A stretch of DNA of 51,663 nt from an uncultured Oscillospiraceae bacterium (GTDB lineage Bacteria; Bacillota; Clostridia; Oscillospirales; Oscillospiraceae), in assembly GCA_910585815.1 (NCBI GenBank), contig CAJUFJ010000022.1, positions 1-51,663 of the forward strand, given 5' to 3'. Below the pieces are notes generated by a model. That model did not search any database. It was given only the letters and a program-made list of their open reading frames with translations, and was not told the DNA's origin. The position numbers were made by a program, and so were the translations under genes. Shown in pieces: positions 8,009-16,849 of this stretch (within the stretch, counting starts at the first letter, position 1; every line of letters starts with the position of its first letter).

Positions 8009-8851
8009 TCAATGCCCCGGCTCCCCCGGAATCAGCACCTGGTCGCCGGTCTGATACTCCTTGGCGTACTTCCCGGGGGTGAGGCCGGTGAGGTGGCCGA
8101 AGGTGCGGATGAAGTGGGAGTTGTCCGAAAAACCGGACAGCTCCCCCGCCTGCTGGACGCTGATCCCCTCCTGGAGCAGCTGCCGGGCCCGGAGCACCCG
8201 GCTGTAGATGATATACTCCATCACCGAGAAGCCGGTGGCCGCCTTGAAGATGCGGCACAGGTAGTGCTTGCTGATGTAGAACTGCCCGGCGATCTGGTCC
8301 AGGGTGAGGGGCTGGTCCAGATTGTCCCGGATGTAGTCCAGGATGGGGGAGACCCGGAGAAAGTCCTTGTTCTGGATGGACTCGCCGGCGTCGGCCACGT
8401 TGAGGGTGGGGGCCAGCCGGATCAGCAGGTTGAGCAGGGCCACCAGCTGCCGGGTGTCGCTGCCGAAGGAACCGTCGTTTTTGTTGCGCTCCAGGGCCTG
8501 GAACAGCTCGATGATCTCGGTCATCTCCCCGCCGGACAGCTCGGCCCGGCGGAAGGAGGCCCCGCAGAGCTGGGTTAGGTCGGTCTGGGGGGTGGACAGC
8601 TGGGCCAGGGCCTTTTTGCTGATGTGGAGCACATACCGGGCGTGAAATCCCTCTGACATGGTGCGGTGGAGGGTGTTCTCCCCGATGAGATACAGCGTGC
8701 CCCGGCGCAGGGGGTAGACCTGGTCGCTGACAAAAATATTCCCCGGGCTGACCAGGGGAAGCAGCAGCTCGCAGTGGTCGTGGAAGTGCAGCCGGCTCAT
8801 GTTCCAGGTCTCGTTGTGGTTCAGTTGCAGATGAAATTCCACGTTTGTCAT
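8009..8851 (-). CDS. AraC family transcriptional regulator (cupin + HTH)
   Basis: 280 residues. The N-terminal half is a cupin-like sensing domain (HFHDHCELLLPL, then VYPLRRGTLYLIGENTLH). The C-terminal half, about 180-270, is a double helix-turn-helix with LTLDQIAGQFYISKHYLCRIFK and the AraC signature ending in FIRTFGHLTGLTPGKYAKEY. It is transcribed divergently from gctA with a 292-bp shared upstream region, so it is a reasonable candidate for controlling the glutamate-fermentation cluster. That link is inferred from position only; the effector is unknown. Confidence 0.88.
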   Translation of the reverse strand: MTNVEFHLQLNHNETWNMSRLHFHDHCELLLPLVSPGNIFVSDQVYPLRRGTLYLIGENTLHRTMSEGFHARYVLHISKKALAQLSTPQTDLTQLCGASFRRAELSGGEMTEIIELFQALERNKNDGSFGSDTRQLVALLNLLIRLAPTLNVADAGESIQNKDFLRVSPILDYIRDNLDQPLTLDQIAGQFYISKHYLCRIFKAATGFSVMEYIIYSRVLRARQLLQEGISVQQAGELSGFSDNSHFIRTFGHLTGLTPGKYAKEYQTGDQVLIPGEPGH

Positions 8852-9143
8852 GAAAACTGCCTCCTTTGGGAGAAGGTGGGTAGGGGGCGGCCTCTGTGCC
8901 GCTCCGCCTTTGGCGCGGGGGGACCGGGGCGGCGCGGAGGCCGCCCCCTGCGGGCCCGGTTTTTCAGATTTTTCCCATTATACCACGCCAGTTCAAGATA
9001 TGCAAACTTTATGCCAAATTACAGGCTAGACCAATTGTGATATATGTGGTAAAATGGCTACCGTAGAAAAGCGCGTTGCGGCACCTTGACAACCAGCGAA
9101 AGAAAGAGAAAACCCAAAAATATTTTGTAATGGGGGTATTACT
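8852..9143. promoter_or_regulatory. Divergent regulatory region between araC-type gene and gctA
   Basis: The region contains a GC-rich inverted repeat, GGGGGCGGCCTC at 8883-8894 and GAGGCCGCCCCC at 8937-8948, related to the GTAGGG elements. It is followed by AT-rich DNA from about 8965. A possible promoter for gctA is TAGACC at 9027 with TAAAAT at 9050 (17-bp spacing); TTGACA at 9086 is another -35 candidate without a convincing -10. The exact start point cannot be assigned. Confidence 0.4.
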
Positions 9144-10241
9144 ATGAACAAAGTATATTCCATGCACGACGCCGTGGCGAAATTCGTCGAGAGCGGAGAC
9201 TGCGTCTGCTTCGGCGGCTTCACCACCAACCGCAAGCCCTATGCCGTAGTTAACGAGATTCTGCGCCAGGGCCAGAAGGACTTCACCGTCTGGGCCGGTC
9301 CCGCCGGCGGCGACTGGGACATGATGATCGGTGAGGGCCGGGTGAAGACCTACATCAACTGCTACACCGCCAACTCCGGCTACACCAACGTCTCCCGCCG
9401 CTTCCGCGCCGCCATCGAGAAGGGCGAGCTGGTCTATGAGGACTACTCCCAGGACGTGCTGATGCTCCAGCTTCACGCCGCCTCCCTGGGCCTGCCCTTC
9501 CTGCCTGTGCGCCTGATGCAGGGCTCCGGCCTGATGAAGTATTGGGGCATCAGCGAGGAGCAGCGCAAGGCCCTGGACAAGGTGGACGACCTGAAGTGCG
9601 TGGAGATCGAAAACCCCTTCAACCCCGGCGAGAAGGTGGTGGCCGTGCCCACCCCCAAGCTGGACCTGGCCGTTATCCACGTGCAGAAGGCCTCCCCCGA
9701 CGGCACCTGCATCATCGAGGGCGACGAGTTCCACGACGTTGACGTGGCCGTAGCCGCCCGCAAGGTGATTGTCACCTGCGAGGAGCTGGTGAGCGACGAG
9801 TACATCCGCCGCGACCCCACCCTCACCCGCATCTTTGGCGAGTGCGTCTCCGCCGTGGTCCACGCCCCCTACGGCGCCTGGCCCTCCCAGTGCTACAACT
9901 ACTACGACAACGACTCCCACGCCCTGGTGGAGTATGACAAGGCCTCCAAGTATCAGGACGCCGAGGACGCCAAGGCCCAGCTGGCCAAGGCCGCTGCCAA
10001 GGCCCAGAAGGCCGCCGAGGCCAAGCCCGGCGACGAGAAGGCCGCCGCCGCCGCCGCCAGGGCCCAGAAGGCCGCGGACGACGCCGCTGCCGGCACCGCT
10101 GTCCCCGAGACCTTCAAGGACTACCTGGAGAAGTGGGTCTACAGCGTGAAGGACCATGACGAGCTTCTGGATAAAATCGGCGGTTCCCGCCTGATGCGGC
10201 TGAAGAACGAGCCCCACCTGGGTTATTCCACCCGGCACTAA
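9144..10241 (+). CDS. gctA: Glutaconate CoA-transferase subunit A
   Basis: With GctB it transfers CoA from acetyl-CoA to (R)-2-hydroxyglutarate or glutaconate, activating the acid for dehydration. The CoA-transferase family I fold is evident from the start (VESGDCVCFGGFTTNRKP) through VIHVQKASPDGTCIIEGDEFHDVDVAVAA-type segments. The protein is 365 residues, about 45 longer than the roughly 320 expected for the family. The excess is a Lys/Ala-rich low-complexity stretch at about residues 272-318, before the conserved C-terminal FKDYLEKWVYSVKDH. gctB follows after 20 bp. The ATG has GGGGG nearby as ribosome site. Confidence 0.93.
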   Translation: MNKVYSMHDAVAKFVESGDCVCFGGFTTNRKPYAVVNEILRQGQKDFTVWAGPAGGDWDMMIGEGRVKTYINCYTANSGYTNVSRRFRAAIEKGELVYEDYSQDVLMLQLHAASLGLPFLPVRLMQGSGLMKYWGISEEQRKALDKVDDLKCVEIENPFNPGEKVVAVPTPKLDLAVIHVQKASPDGTCIIEGDEFHDVDVAVAARKVIVTCEELVSDEYIRRDPTLTRIFGECVSAVVHAPYGAWPSQCYNYYDNDSHALVEYDKASKYQDAEDAKAQLAKAAAKAQKAAEAKPGDEKAAAAAARAQKAADDAAAGTAVPETFKDYLEKWVYSVKDHDELLDKIGGSRLMRLKNEPHLGYSTRH

Positions 10242-10261
10242 GTATAGGGAGGTACATAGAA

Positions 10262-11062
10262 ATGGCTGAATATAAGATTACCAAGCAGGAGCGTCAGGCT
10301 TATGCCATCGCCAAGAACATCAAAGAGAACCAGATCGTTATTGTGGGCACCGGCCTTCCTCTGATCGGCGCCTCCCTGGCCAAGCGGGTGGTCTGCCCCT
10401 CCTGCCACCCCATCGTGGAGAGCGGCCTGATGGACTGCTCCCCCGTGGAGGTCCCCCGCTCCGTGGGCGACAACCGCTTTATGGCCCACTGCGCCGTGCA
10501 GTGGCCCAACATCCGCTTTATCGGCTTCGAGGCCAATGAGTGGCTCCACGACGAGGACCGCCTTATCGCCTTCATCGGCGGCGCCCAGATCGACCCCTAC
10601 GGCAATGTGAACTCCACCTGTATCTATGGCAAGGGCGACTATGTGAAGCCCATGACCCGCTTCACCGGTTCCGGCGGTGCCAACGGCATCGCCACCTACT
10701 GCAACACCATCATCATGATGCAGCACCAGAAGCGCCGCTTCATGGAGCACATCGACTATATCACCTCCTGCGGCTGGATGGACGGCCCCGGCGGCCGTGA
10801 GAAAGTGGGCCTGCCCGGCAACCGCGGCCCCCAGATGGTGGTTACCGACCTGGGCATCATGAAGTTCGACGAGCAGACCAAGCGCATGTACTGCGCCTAT
10901 ATGTTCCCCGGCGTCACCCCCGAGATCGTCCAGGAGAACACCGGCTTTGAGATCGACTGCTCCAAGGCCGAGATATTCCCCGATCCCGACCAGGAGATCC
11001 TGCGCATCATCCGGGAGGAGATCGACCCCGGTCAGGCTTTCATTAAGATTCCCAAGGAGTAA
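10262..11062 (+). CDS. gctB: Glutaconate CoA-transferase subunit B
   Basis: Beta subunit of the heterodimeric CoA-transferase. It is 266 residues, the usual size. The catalytic glutamate that forms the enzyme-CoA thioester in this family (Glu54 in the Acidaminococcus enzyme) corresponds to E53 in HPIVESGLMD. GSGGANGIATYCNT and a GPQMVVTDLG-type segment are further family landmarks. It is preceded by GGGAGG and lies in the same transcription unit as gctA. A composite repeat separates it from gcdA. Confidence 0.94.
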   Translation: MAEYKITKQERQAYAIAKNIKENQIVIVGTGLPLIGASLAKRVVCPSCHPIVESGLMDCSPVEVPRSVGDNRFMAHCAVQWPNIRFIGFEANEWLHDEDRLIAFIGGAQIDPYGNVNSTCIYGKGDYVKPMTRFTGSGGANGIATYCNTIIMMQHQKRRFMEHIDYITSCGWMDGPGGREKVGLPGNRGPQMVVTDLGIMKFDEQTKRMYCAYMFPGVTPEIVQENTGFEIDCSKAEIFPDPDQEILRIIREEIDPGQAFIKIPKE

Positions 11063-11066
11063 TGAA

Positions 11067-11199
11067 AAAGCCTCCCTCTTTGAGGGAGGTGGCACGGCGA
11101 AGCCGTGACGGAGGGAGTTCGACAAACAGAGCATTTTCAGAAAACGAACTCCCTCAGTCACCGCCTGCGGCGGCGACAGCTCCCTCAGAGAGGGAGCCT
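11067..11199. repeat. Composite palindromic repeat between gctB and gcdA
   Basis: About 130 bp. The outer ends are AGCCTCCCTC and GAGGGAGCCT. The inner hairpins are CTCCCTCTTTGAGGGAG, CACGGCGAAGCCGTG, GAGTTCG...CGAACTC (wide) and CCGCCTGCGGCGG. The phrase CTCCCTCAGTCA...CGACAGCTCC resembles CCTCAGTCAGCC...GACAGC in the repeats at 1-73 and 1671-1735, so these form one superfamily. It could partially attenuate transcription between gctB and gcdA. Confidence 0.75.
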
Positions 11200-11247
11200 G
11201 TGGATGTGCGTCCAGGCGAATCAGATAATATTTAGGAGGAGTTTACA

Positions 11248-13011
11248 TTGGGTAATTATTCCATGCCCCGGTATTTCCAGAACATGCCCGTGGTGGGCAA
11301 GCCCGTGAAGGCCAACGCCGAGAACGTCAACGAGCTGCGGGCCATTGAGGACGACATCCACGCCCACATTGTGGACGCGCTGTCCAGCGGCAAGGCCGAC
11401 GAGGACATGAACGCTAAGGGCCAGCTCACTGCCATGCAGCGCATCGCCCTGCTGGTGGACCAGGGCACCTGGTGCCCCCTGAACAGCCTGTATAACCCCG
11501 AGCACAACAAGAACGGTTCCACCTCCATTGTCAAGGGCCTGGGCCGTGTCAACGGCAAGTGGTGCTGCATCATCGCCAGCGACAACAAGAAGCACGCCGG
11601 CACCTGGGTGCCCGGCCAGGCCGACAACCTGCTCCGGGGCAGCGACACCGCCAAGCGGCTGCGCATCCCCCTGATCTACCTGCTGGAGTGCGCCGGCGTG
11701 GAGCTGGACAAGCAGGAGAAGGTCTACCCCAACCGCCGGGGCGGCGGCACCCCCTTCTACCGCAACTCTGAGCTGAACCAGATGGGCATCCCCGTGATTG
11801 TGGGCATCCACGGCACCAACCCCGCCGGCGGCGGCTACCACTCCATCTCTCCCACCGTGCTGGTGGCCCACCAGAAGGCCAACATGGCCGTGGGCGGCGC
11901 GGGCATCGTGGGCGGCATGAACCCCAAGCCCCATGTGGACATGGAGGCCGCCCTGGCCCAGATCGAGGCTACCAAGGGCCTGCGTGCCGACCCTCCCGGG
12001 TCCGTCTCCATCCACTACGGCGAGACCGGCTTCTTCCGCGAGGTGTACACCGAGCAGGAGGGGGTCATCGCCGGCATCAAGAAGTATGTCGACATGCTGC
12101 CCACCTTCGACCTGGAGTTCTTCCGGGTGGACACCCCCCAGTCCCCCGCTATGTCCGATGTGGAGCTGTATGACCTGGTACTGAACAACAAGAACCGCCC
12201 CTACGATATGTACTCCGTGTTGGGCCGCCTGTTCGACGGCAGCCAGTTCATGGAGTACAAGAAGGGCTACGGCCCCGAGATGATCACCGGCATCGCCAAG
12301 GTGGACGGCCTTCTGGTGGGCGTTGTGGCCAACCAGCAGGGCATTTTCCCCAACTATCCCGAGTATAAGATGGCCAAGTACGGCCAGGCTATGGGCGCGG
12401 GCGGCAAGCTCTACCGCCAGGGCCTGATTAAGATGAACGAGTTCGTCACCCTGTGCGCCCGTGACCGCCTGCCCATGGTCTGGATTCAGGACACCACCGG
12501 CATCGACGTAGGCGATGACGCCGAGGTGGCCGAGCTGCTGGGCCTGGGCCAGTCCCTGATCTACTCCATCCAGTCCTCCGGCCTGCCCATGATGGAGATT
12601 ACCCTCCGCCGGGGCACCGCCGCTGCCCACTACGTGCTGGGCGGCCCCCAGGGCAACGACAACAACGCCTTCTCCCTGGGCACCGCGGCCACCGAGATCA
12701 ACGTGATGAACGGCAAGACCGCCGCCAACGCCATGTACACCGGCCGTCTGGCCAAGGACCAGAAGGCGGGCAAGGACCTCCAGCCCACCATCGACAAGAT
12801 GAACGCCCTCATCGACGACTACAATGTGAAGTCTCAGCCCCTGTTCTGCGCCCAGGCCGGCCTGGTGGACGAGGTTGTCGATATGCCCATGATGCGCAAC
12901 TACATCGTGGCCTTCGCCGACTCCTGCTACCAGAATCCCGCCTCCATCTGCCCCTTCCACCAGATGCTGCTGCCGCGCACCATCAAGGATTACGAGGATG
13001 GGCATAAATAA
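11248..13011 (+). CDS. gcdA: Glutaconyl-CoA decarboxylase subunit alpha (carboxyltransferase)
   Basis: It transfers the carboxyl group of glutaconyl-CoA to the biotin of the carrier subunit, producing crotonyl-CoA. 587 residues, the length reported for the Acidaminococcus subunit. It has the crotonase-type carboxyltransferase fold with two halves, including GGGTPFYRNSELNQ and HPNAGGGYHSI-like glycine-rich segments (GTNPAGGGYHSIS) and a late RRGTAAAHYVLGG block. The start is TTG at 11248: AGGAGGA at 11234-11240 lies 7 bases upstream, whereas the first ATG (11263) is too far from it. It is a peripheral membrane partner of the GcdB pump. Confidence 0.95.
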   Translation: MGNYSMPRYFQNMPVVGKPVKANAENVNELRAIEDDIHAHIVDALSSGKADEDMNAKGQLTAMQRIALLVDQGTWCPLNSLYNPEHNKNGSTSIVKGLGRVNGKWCCIIASDNKKHAGTWVPGQADNLLRGSDTAKRLRIPLIYLLECAGVELDKQEKVYPNRRGGGTPFYRNSELNQMGIPVIVGIHGTNPAGGGYHSISPTVLVAHQKANMAVGGAGIVGGMNPKPHVDMEAALAQIEATKGLRADPPGSVSIHYGETGFFREVYTEQEGVIAGIKKYVDMLPTFDLEFFRVDTPQSPAMSDVELYDLVLNNKNRPYDMYSVLGRLFDGSQFMEYKKGYGPEMITGIAKVDGLLVGVVANQQGIFPNYPEYKMAKYGQAMGAGGKLYRQGLIKMNEFVTLCARDRLPMVWIQDTTGIDVGDDAEVAELLGLGQSLIYSIQSSGLPMMEITLRRGTAAAHYVLGGPQGNDNNAFSLGTAATEINVMNGKTAANAMYTGRLAKDQKAGKDLQPTIDKMNALIDDYNVKSQPLFCAQAGLVDEVVDMPMMRNYIVAFADSCYQNPASICPFHQMLLPRTIKDYEDGHK

Positions 13012-13029
13012 AATTTGCGCAATTTATAT

Positions 13030-13112
13030 GTAGGGCGCGACGACCCGGCGCGCCGCTTCCGGGTCTTTGCGGAGGTCTGTGAAAACGGGCCGCCGGGGTC
13101 GTCGGCCCCTAC
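13030..13112. repeat. GTAGGG...CCCCTAC element, type with GACGAC core
   Basis: An 83-bp element between gcdA and hgdC, bounded by GTAGGGCGCGACGACCC and GGGGTCGTCGGCCCCTAC. It is clearly homologous to the copy at 16850-16933, sharing ends and the GGGCCGCCGGGGTCGTCGG arm. A longer reading frame for hgdC runs through it, but the true start is after it. Confidence 0.8.
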
Positions 13113-13147
13113 ACAGCTCCACAAGAATCACAAGGAGAAACAACCAT

Positions 13148-13939
13148 ATGAGTATCTACACCCTGGGAATCGACATCGGTTCCACCGCCTCCAAGTGCAT
13201 CATGCTGGCCGACGGCAAGGAGATTGTGGCCAAGTCCCTCATCGCGGTGGGGGCGGGCACCAGCGGGCCCCAGCGGGCCATCGACCAGGTGCTTCAGGAG
13301 GCTGGCAAGACCCGGGAGGACATGGCCTTTATCCTGGCCACCGGCTACGGCCGCAATTCCCTGGAGGAGTTCGCTGACAGCCAGATGAGCGAGCTGAGCT
13401 GCCACGGCAAGGGCGCGGCCTTCCTCTTTCCGGAGGTCAGTACCGTCATTGACATCGGCGGCCAGGACGTGAAGGTCATGCGGGTGGAAAACGGCGTGAT
13501 GACCAACTTCCAGATGAACGACAAGTGCGCCGCCGGCACCGGCCGGTTCCTGGACGTGATGGCCCGGGTGCTGGAGGTGGACGTGGAGGATTTGGGCACC
13601 CTGGGGGCCCAGTCCACCAAGTATGTGGGCATCAGCTCCACCTGCACCGTCTTTGCCGAGAGCGAGGTCATCAGCCAGCTGTCCATGGGCACCGACAAGC
13701 GGGATATCATCAACGGCATCCACCAGTCGGTGGCCAGCCGCGTGGCTGGACTGGCCCACCGCATCGGCGTGCAGGACCAGGTGGTCATGACCGGCGGCGT
13801 GGCCCAGAACACCGGGGTGGTGAATGCCCTCCAGGAGGCCCTGGGCCGGACCATCCACACCTCACCCCTGACCCAGTATAACGGCGCTCTGGGCGCGGCC
13901 CTGTTCGCCTATCAGAAGTACCAGAAGTCTCAAAAGTAA
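13148..13939 (+). CDS. hgdC: (R)-2-hydroxyglutaryl-CoA dehydratase activator (archerase)
   Basis: Homodimeric [4Fe-4S] ATPase that injects a single high-energy electron into HgdAB. ATG 13148 gives 263 residues, starting with the ASKHA nucleotide-binding strand GIDIGSTASKC. The cluster-binding cysteines fall at C127 (NDKCAAGTGRF) and C166 (SSTCTVFAESE), the same positions as in the Acidaminococcus protein. VIDIGGQD and MTGGVAQN are further ATPase landmarks. AAGGAG at 13133 is well placed; earlier in-frame starts lie in the repeat. Highly oxygen sensitive in known homologues. Confidence 0.95.
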   Translation: MSIYTLGIDIGSTASKCIMLADGKEIVAKSLIAVGAGTSGPQRAIDQVLQEAGKTREDMAFILATGYGRNSLEEFADSQMSELSCHGKGAAFLFPEVSTVIDIGGQDVKVMRVENGVMTNFQMNDKCAAGTGRFLDVMARVLEVDVEDLGTLGAQSTKYVGISSTCTVFAESEVISQLSMGTDKRDIINGIHQSVASRVAGLAHRIGVQDQVVMTGGVAQNTGVVNALQEALGRTIHTSPLTQYNGALGAALFAYQKYQKSQK

Positions 13940-13953
13940 GGAGGAAATTCGGA

Positions 13954-14118
13954 GTGGACCGCTTTCAAAAGATTTACAGCCAAGGTGTTGTAAATATCAT
14001 TGAGATTTGGGTTGACCGCGAAACCGGCGTAAACTATGTCTGGCGTAAGGACGGGTATTCCGGAGGGCTGACGCCCCTTCTGGACGAGAACGGCAAGCCC
14101 GTTGTGACGAAACTCTAA
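13954..14118 (+). CDS. DUF6440-like small protein
   Basis: A 54-residue gene with GTG start preceded by AAGGAGG at 13938-13944. It begins MDRFQKIYSQGVVNIIEIWV, then has a segment around GVNYVW and GGLTPLLDENGKPVV, the layout of small DUF6440 proteins found in many Firmicutes. No signal peptide or membrane helix; predicted to be a small beta-rich cytoplasmic protein of unknown role. It sits 14 bp after hgdC and before hgdA, so it is co-transcribed with the dehydratase genes. Confidence 0.75.
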   Translation: MDRFQKIYSQGVVNIIEIWVDRETGVNYVWRKDGYSGGLTPLLDENGKPVVTKL

Positions 14119-14121
14119 TAT

Positions 14122-14195
14122 GTAGGGGCGCACATTGTGCGCCCGCGATAACGCATTCAAGTTTTAGCATACGGGCGCACAATGTGCGCCCCTAC
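14122..14195. repeat. GTAGGGG...CCCCTAC terminal-inverted-repeat element
   Basis: A 74-bp element with arms GTAGGGGCGCACATTGTGCGCCCG and CGGGCGCACAATGTGCGCCCCTAC, a near-perfect long inverted repeat around a short AT-rich loop. It lies between the DUF6440-like gene and hgdA. Confidence 0.85.
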
Positions 14196-14234
14196 AACCT
14201 GACACAATACAAATTTGGTTAGGAGGAATTTACC

Positions 14235-15689
14235 ATGGCAAAAGAAGTTAGCCCCGGCGTAAAGGCCCTTCGCAAGGTGGTGGACGACGTCCACGCCGAC
14301 GCCCGTCAGGCCGCCAAGGAGGGCAAGCTGGTGGGCTGGTCCAGCTCCAAGTTCCCCTGCGAGCTGGCCGCCGCCTTTGATCTGAACGTGATGTACCCCG
14401 AGAACCAGGCCGCCGGCATCGCCGCCAACCGGGACGGCGAGATCATGTGCCAGGCCGCCGAGGACCTGGGCTTTGACAACGACATCTGCGGCTACGCCCG
14501 CATCTCCCTGGCCTACGCCGCCGGCAAGCGGGCCTCCCGCAAGTTCGACCCCGAGACCCTGGAGTATGTCATCAACCCCGCCAGCGGCCGGCCCCTGAAG
14601 GACGAGAACGGCAAGGTCGTGATTGACCCCGAGACCGGCAAGCCCAAGAAGGACCCCAAGACCATGCAGCCCTACACCGTGCTGGACGACATCTACGAGA
14701 TCGAGGCCCTGCCTGAGACCACCGAGAAGGAGATCGCCTACAAGAACTTCCGTCGGGAGGCCATCAAGCCCTACCGTCAGATGCGGATTCCTCAGCCCGA
14801 CTTCGTCCTGTGCTGCAACAACATCTGCAACTGCATGACCAAGTGGTATGAGAATATCGCCCGGATGCGCAACATCCCTCTCATCATGATCGACATTCCC
14901 TACAACAACACCGTGGAGGTCCACGACACCAACGTGGCCTACGTCCGGGCCCAGTTCGACCAGGCCATCCACCAGCTGGAGGAGCTCACCGGCAAGAAGT
15001 TCGATGAGGAGAAGTTCAACCAGGCCTGCAAAAACGCCAACCGCACCGCCAGTGCCTGGCTGCGGGTGTGCGACTACCTCCAGTACAAGCCCGCCCCCTA
15101 CTCCGGCTTCGACCTGTTCAACCACATGGCCGACATCGTCACCGCTCGGGCCTACCCCCAGGCCGCTGAGGCCTTCGAGCTGCTGGAGAAGGACCTGGAG
15201 CAGGCCATCAAGGAGGGCACCACCACCACGCCCTTCCCCGAGAAGTACCGCGTGATGTTCGAGGGCATCCCCTGCTGGCCCAAGCTGCCCAACCTGTTCA
15301 AGCCCCTGAAGGAGCACGGGGTCAACGTCACCGCCGTGGTGTACGCCCCCGCCTTCGGCTTCGTCTACGACGACCTGGACGGCATGGCCCGGGCCTACTA
15401 CAAGGCCCCCAACTCGGTGTGTATCGAACAGGGCGTTGACTGGCGTGAGGGCATCTGCCGGGACAACAAGGTGGACGGCGTTCTGGTCCACTACAACCGC
15501 TCCTGCAAGCCCTGGTCCGGCTACATGGCCGAGATGCAGCGCCGCTTTACCGCGGACCTGGGCGTGCCCTGCGCCGGTTTCGACGGCGACCAGGCCGACC
15601 CCCGCAACTTCAACGAGGCCCAGTATGAGACCCGGGTCCAGGGACTGGTGGAGGCCATGGAGGCCAACGCCGACAAGAAGGAGGGCTGA
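14235..15689 (+). CDS. hgdA: (R)-2-hydroxyglutaryl-CoA dehydratase subunit alpha
   Basis: With HgdB it dehydrates (R)-2-hydroxyglutaryl-CoA to (E)-glutaconyl-CoA by a ketyl-radical mechanism. 484 residues, expected size for the alpha subunit. The HgdB/FldA-like two-domain fold carries the Cys-rich CCNNICNCMTKWYE segment that supplies [4Fe-4S] ligands and the later GVLVHYNRSCKPWSGYM block. AGGAGG at 14221-14226 precedes the ATG. It is followed by hgdB after 3 bp, so the two are translated together. Confidence 0.95.
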   Translation: MAKEVSPGVKALRKVVDDVHADARQAAKEGKLVGWSSSKFPCELAAAFDLNVMYPENQAAGIAANRDGEIMCQAAEDLGFDNDICGYARISLAYAAGKRASRKFDPETLEYVINPASGRPLKDENGKVVIDPETGKPKKDPKTMQPYTVLDDIYEIEALPETTEKEIAYKNFRREAIKPYRQMRIPQPDFVLCCNNICNCMTKWYENIARMRNIPLIMIDIPYNNTVEVHDTNVAYVRAQFDQAIHQLEELTGKKFDEEKFNQACKNANRTASAWLRVCDYLQYKPAPYSGFDLFNHMADIVTARAYPQAAEAFELLEKDLEQAIKEGTTTTPFPEKYRVMFEGIPCWPKLPNLFKPLKEHGVNVTAVVYAPAFGFVYDDLDGMARAYYKAPNSVCIEQGVDWREGICRDNKVDGVLVHYNRSCKPWSGYMAEMQRRFTADLGVPCAGFDGDQADPRNFNEAQYETRVQGLVEAMEANADKKEG

Positions 15690-15692
15690 GCA

Positions 15693-16838
15693 ATGAGCAT
15701 GGAAAAGATTGAGGTTCTGCTGAAGGAATTTGCCGAGGTCTCCGAGCACCCCCACCGCCAGATTGAGGCCTTCAAGGCCGAGGGCAAGAAGGTGGTCGGC
15801 GTTCTGCCCTACTACGCCCCCGAGGAGCTGGTGTACGCCGCCGGCATGGTGCCCATGGGTATCTGGGGCAGCAACAAGAAGACCATCTCCCACGCCAAGG
15901 AGTACTGCGCCACCTTCTACTGCACCATTGCCCAGCTGGCCCTGGAGATGCTGCTGGACGGCACCCTGGACGATCTGGATGGCCTGATTACCCCCACCAT
16001 CTGCGACACCCTGCGCCCCATGAGCCAGAACTTCCGTGTGGCCATGGAGGGCAAGCTGCCCTGCATCTTCCTGGCCCACCCCCAGCAGCGCAAGCCCACC
16101 TTCGGGCTCCAGTTCACCATGGACCAGTACCAGCATGTGAAGGGCGAACTGGAGAAGATCTCCGGCAACACCATCACCGACGAGGCCCTGCGCACCGCCA
16201 TCAAGGTGTATAACCGCAGCCGGGCTGCCCGCCGGGAGTTTGTGGTGCTGGCCGGCCAGCACCCCGACGCGGTGTCCGCCGTGGCCCGCTCCACCGTGCT
16301 CCGCTCCGCCTGGTTCATGATTAAGGACGACCACACTGCCAAGCTGGAGGCCTTGAATGCCGAGCTGAAGGCCCTGCCCGCCTGCGACTGGAAGGGCAAG
16401 AAGATCGTCACCTCCGGCATCATCTGCGACAATCCCAAGCTGCTCCAGATTTTCGACGACAACCAGATCGCCATTGTGGCCGACGACGTGGCCCACGAGA
16501 GCCGCATGATCCGGGTGGACGCCGCCGAGACCGGCGACCCCATGATGGCCCTGGCCCAGCAGTTCGCCGACCAGGATTACGATATCCTGCTCTACGACGA
16601 GCACTCCAGCGAGAACCGCCGGGCGGACTTCGTGGTGAAGAAGATCAAGGACTCCGGGGCTCAGGGGCTGGTGCTGTTCATGCAGCAGTTCTGCGACCCC
16701 GAGGAGATGGAGTACCCCTACTTCAAGAAGGCCCTGGACGCCGCCGGCATCCCCCACATCAAGCTGGGTGTGGACCAGCAGATGCGGGACTTCGGCCAGG
16801 CCAGCACCGCCATCCAGGCCTTTGCCGACGTGCTGTAA
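15693..16838 (+). CDS. hgdB: (R)-2-hydroxyglutaryl-CoA dehydratase subunit beta
   Basis: Beta subunit of the dehydratase, 381 residues. It begins with a typical helix and the YYAPEELVYAAGMVPMGIWG segment shared by HgdAB-like subunits; CATFYCTIAQLALEMLLDG and FLAHPQQRK follow, with conserved cysteines (C71/C75 region, CDTLRP) available for its cluster. GGAGG at 15681 serves as ribosome site within the end of hgdA. No terminator follows directly; a GTAGGG element begins 11 bp after the stop. Confidence 0.95.
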   Translation: MSMEKIEVLLKEFAEVSEHPHRQIEAFKAEGKKVVGVLPYYAPEELVYAAGMVPMGIWGSNKKTISHAKEYCATFYCTIAQLALEMLLDGTLDDLDGLITPTICDTLRPMSQNFRVAMEGKLPCIFLAHPQQRKPTFGLQFTMDQYQHVKGELEKISGNTITDEALRTAIKVYNRSRAARREFVVLAGQHPDAVSAVARSTVLRSAWFMIKDDHTAKLEALNAELKALPACDWKGKKIVTSGIICDNPKLLQIFDDNQIAIVADDVAHESRMIRVDAAETGDPMMALAQQFADQDYDILLYDEHSSENRRADFVVKKIKDSGAQGLVLFMQQFCDPEEMEYPYFKKALDAAGIPHIKLGVDQQMRDFGQASTAIQAFADVL

Positions 16839-16849
16839 GGTGTGACACT

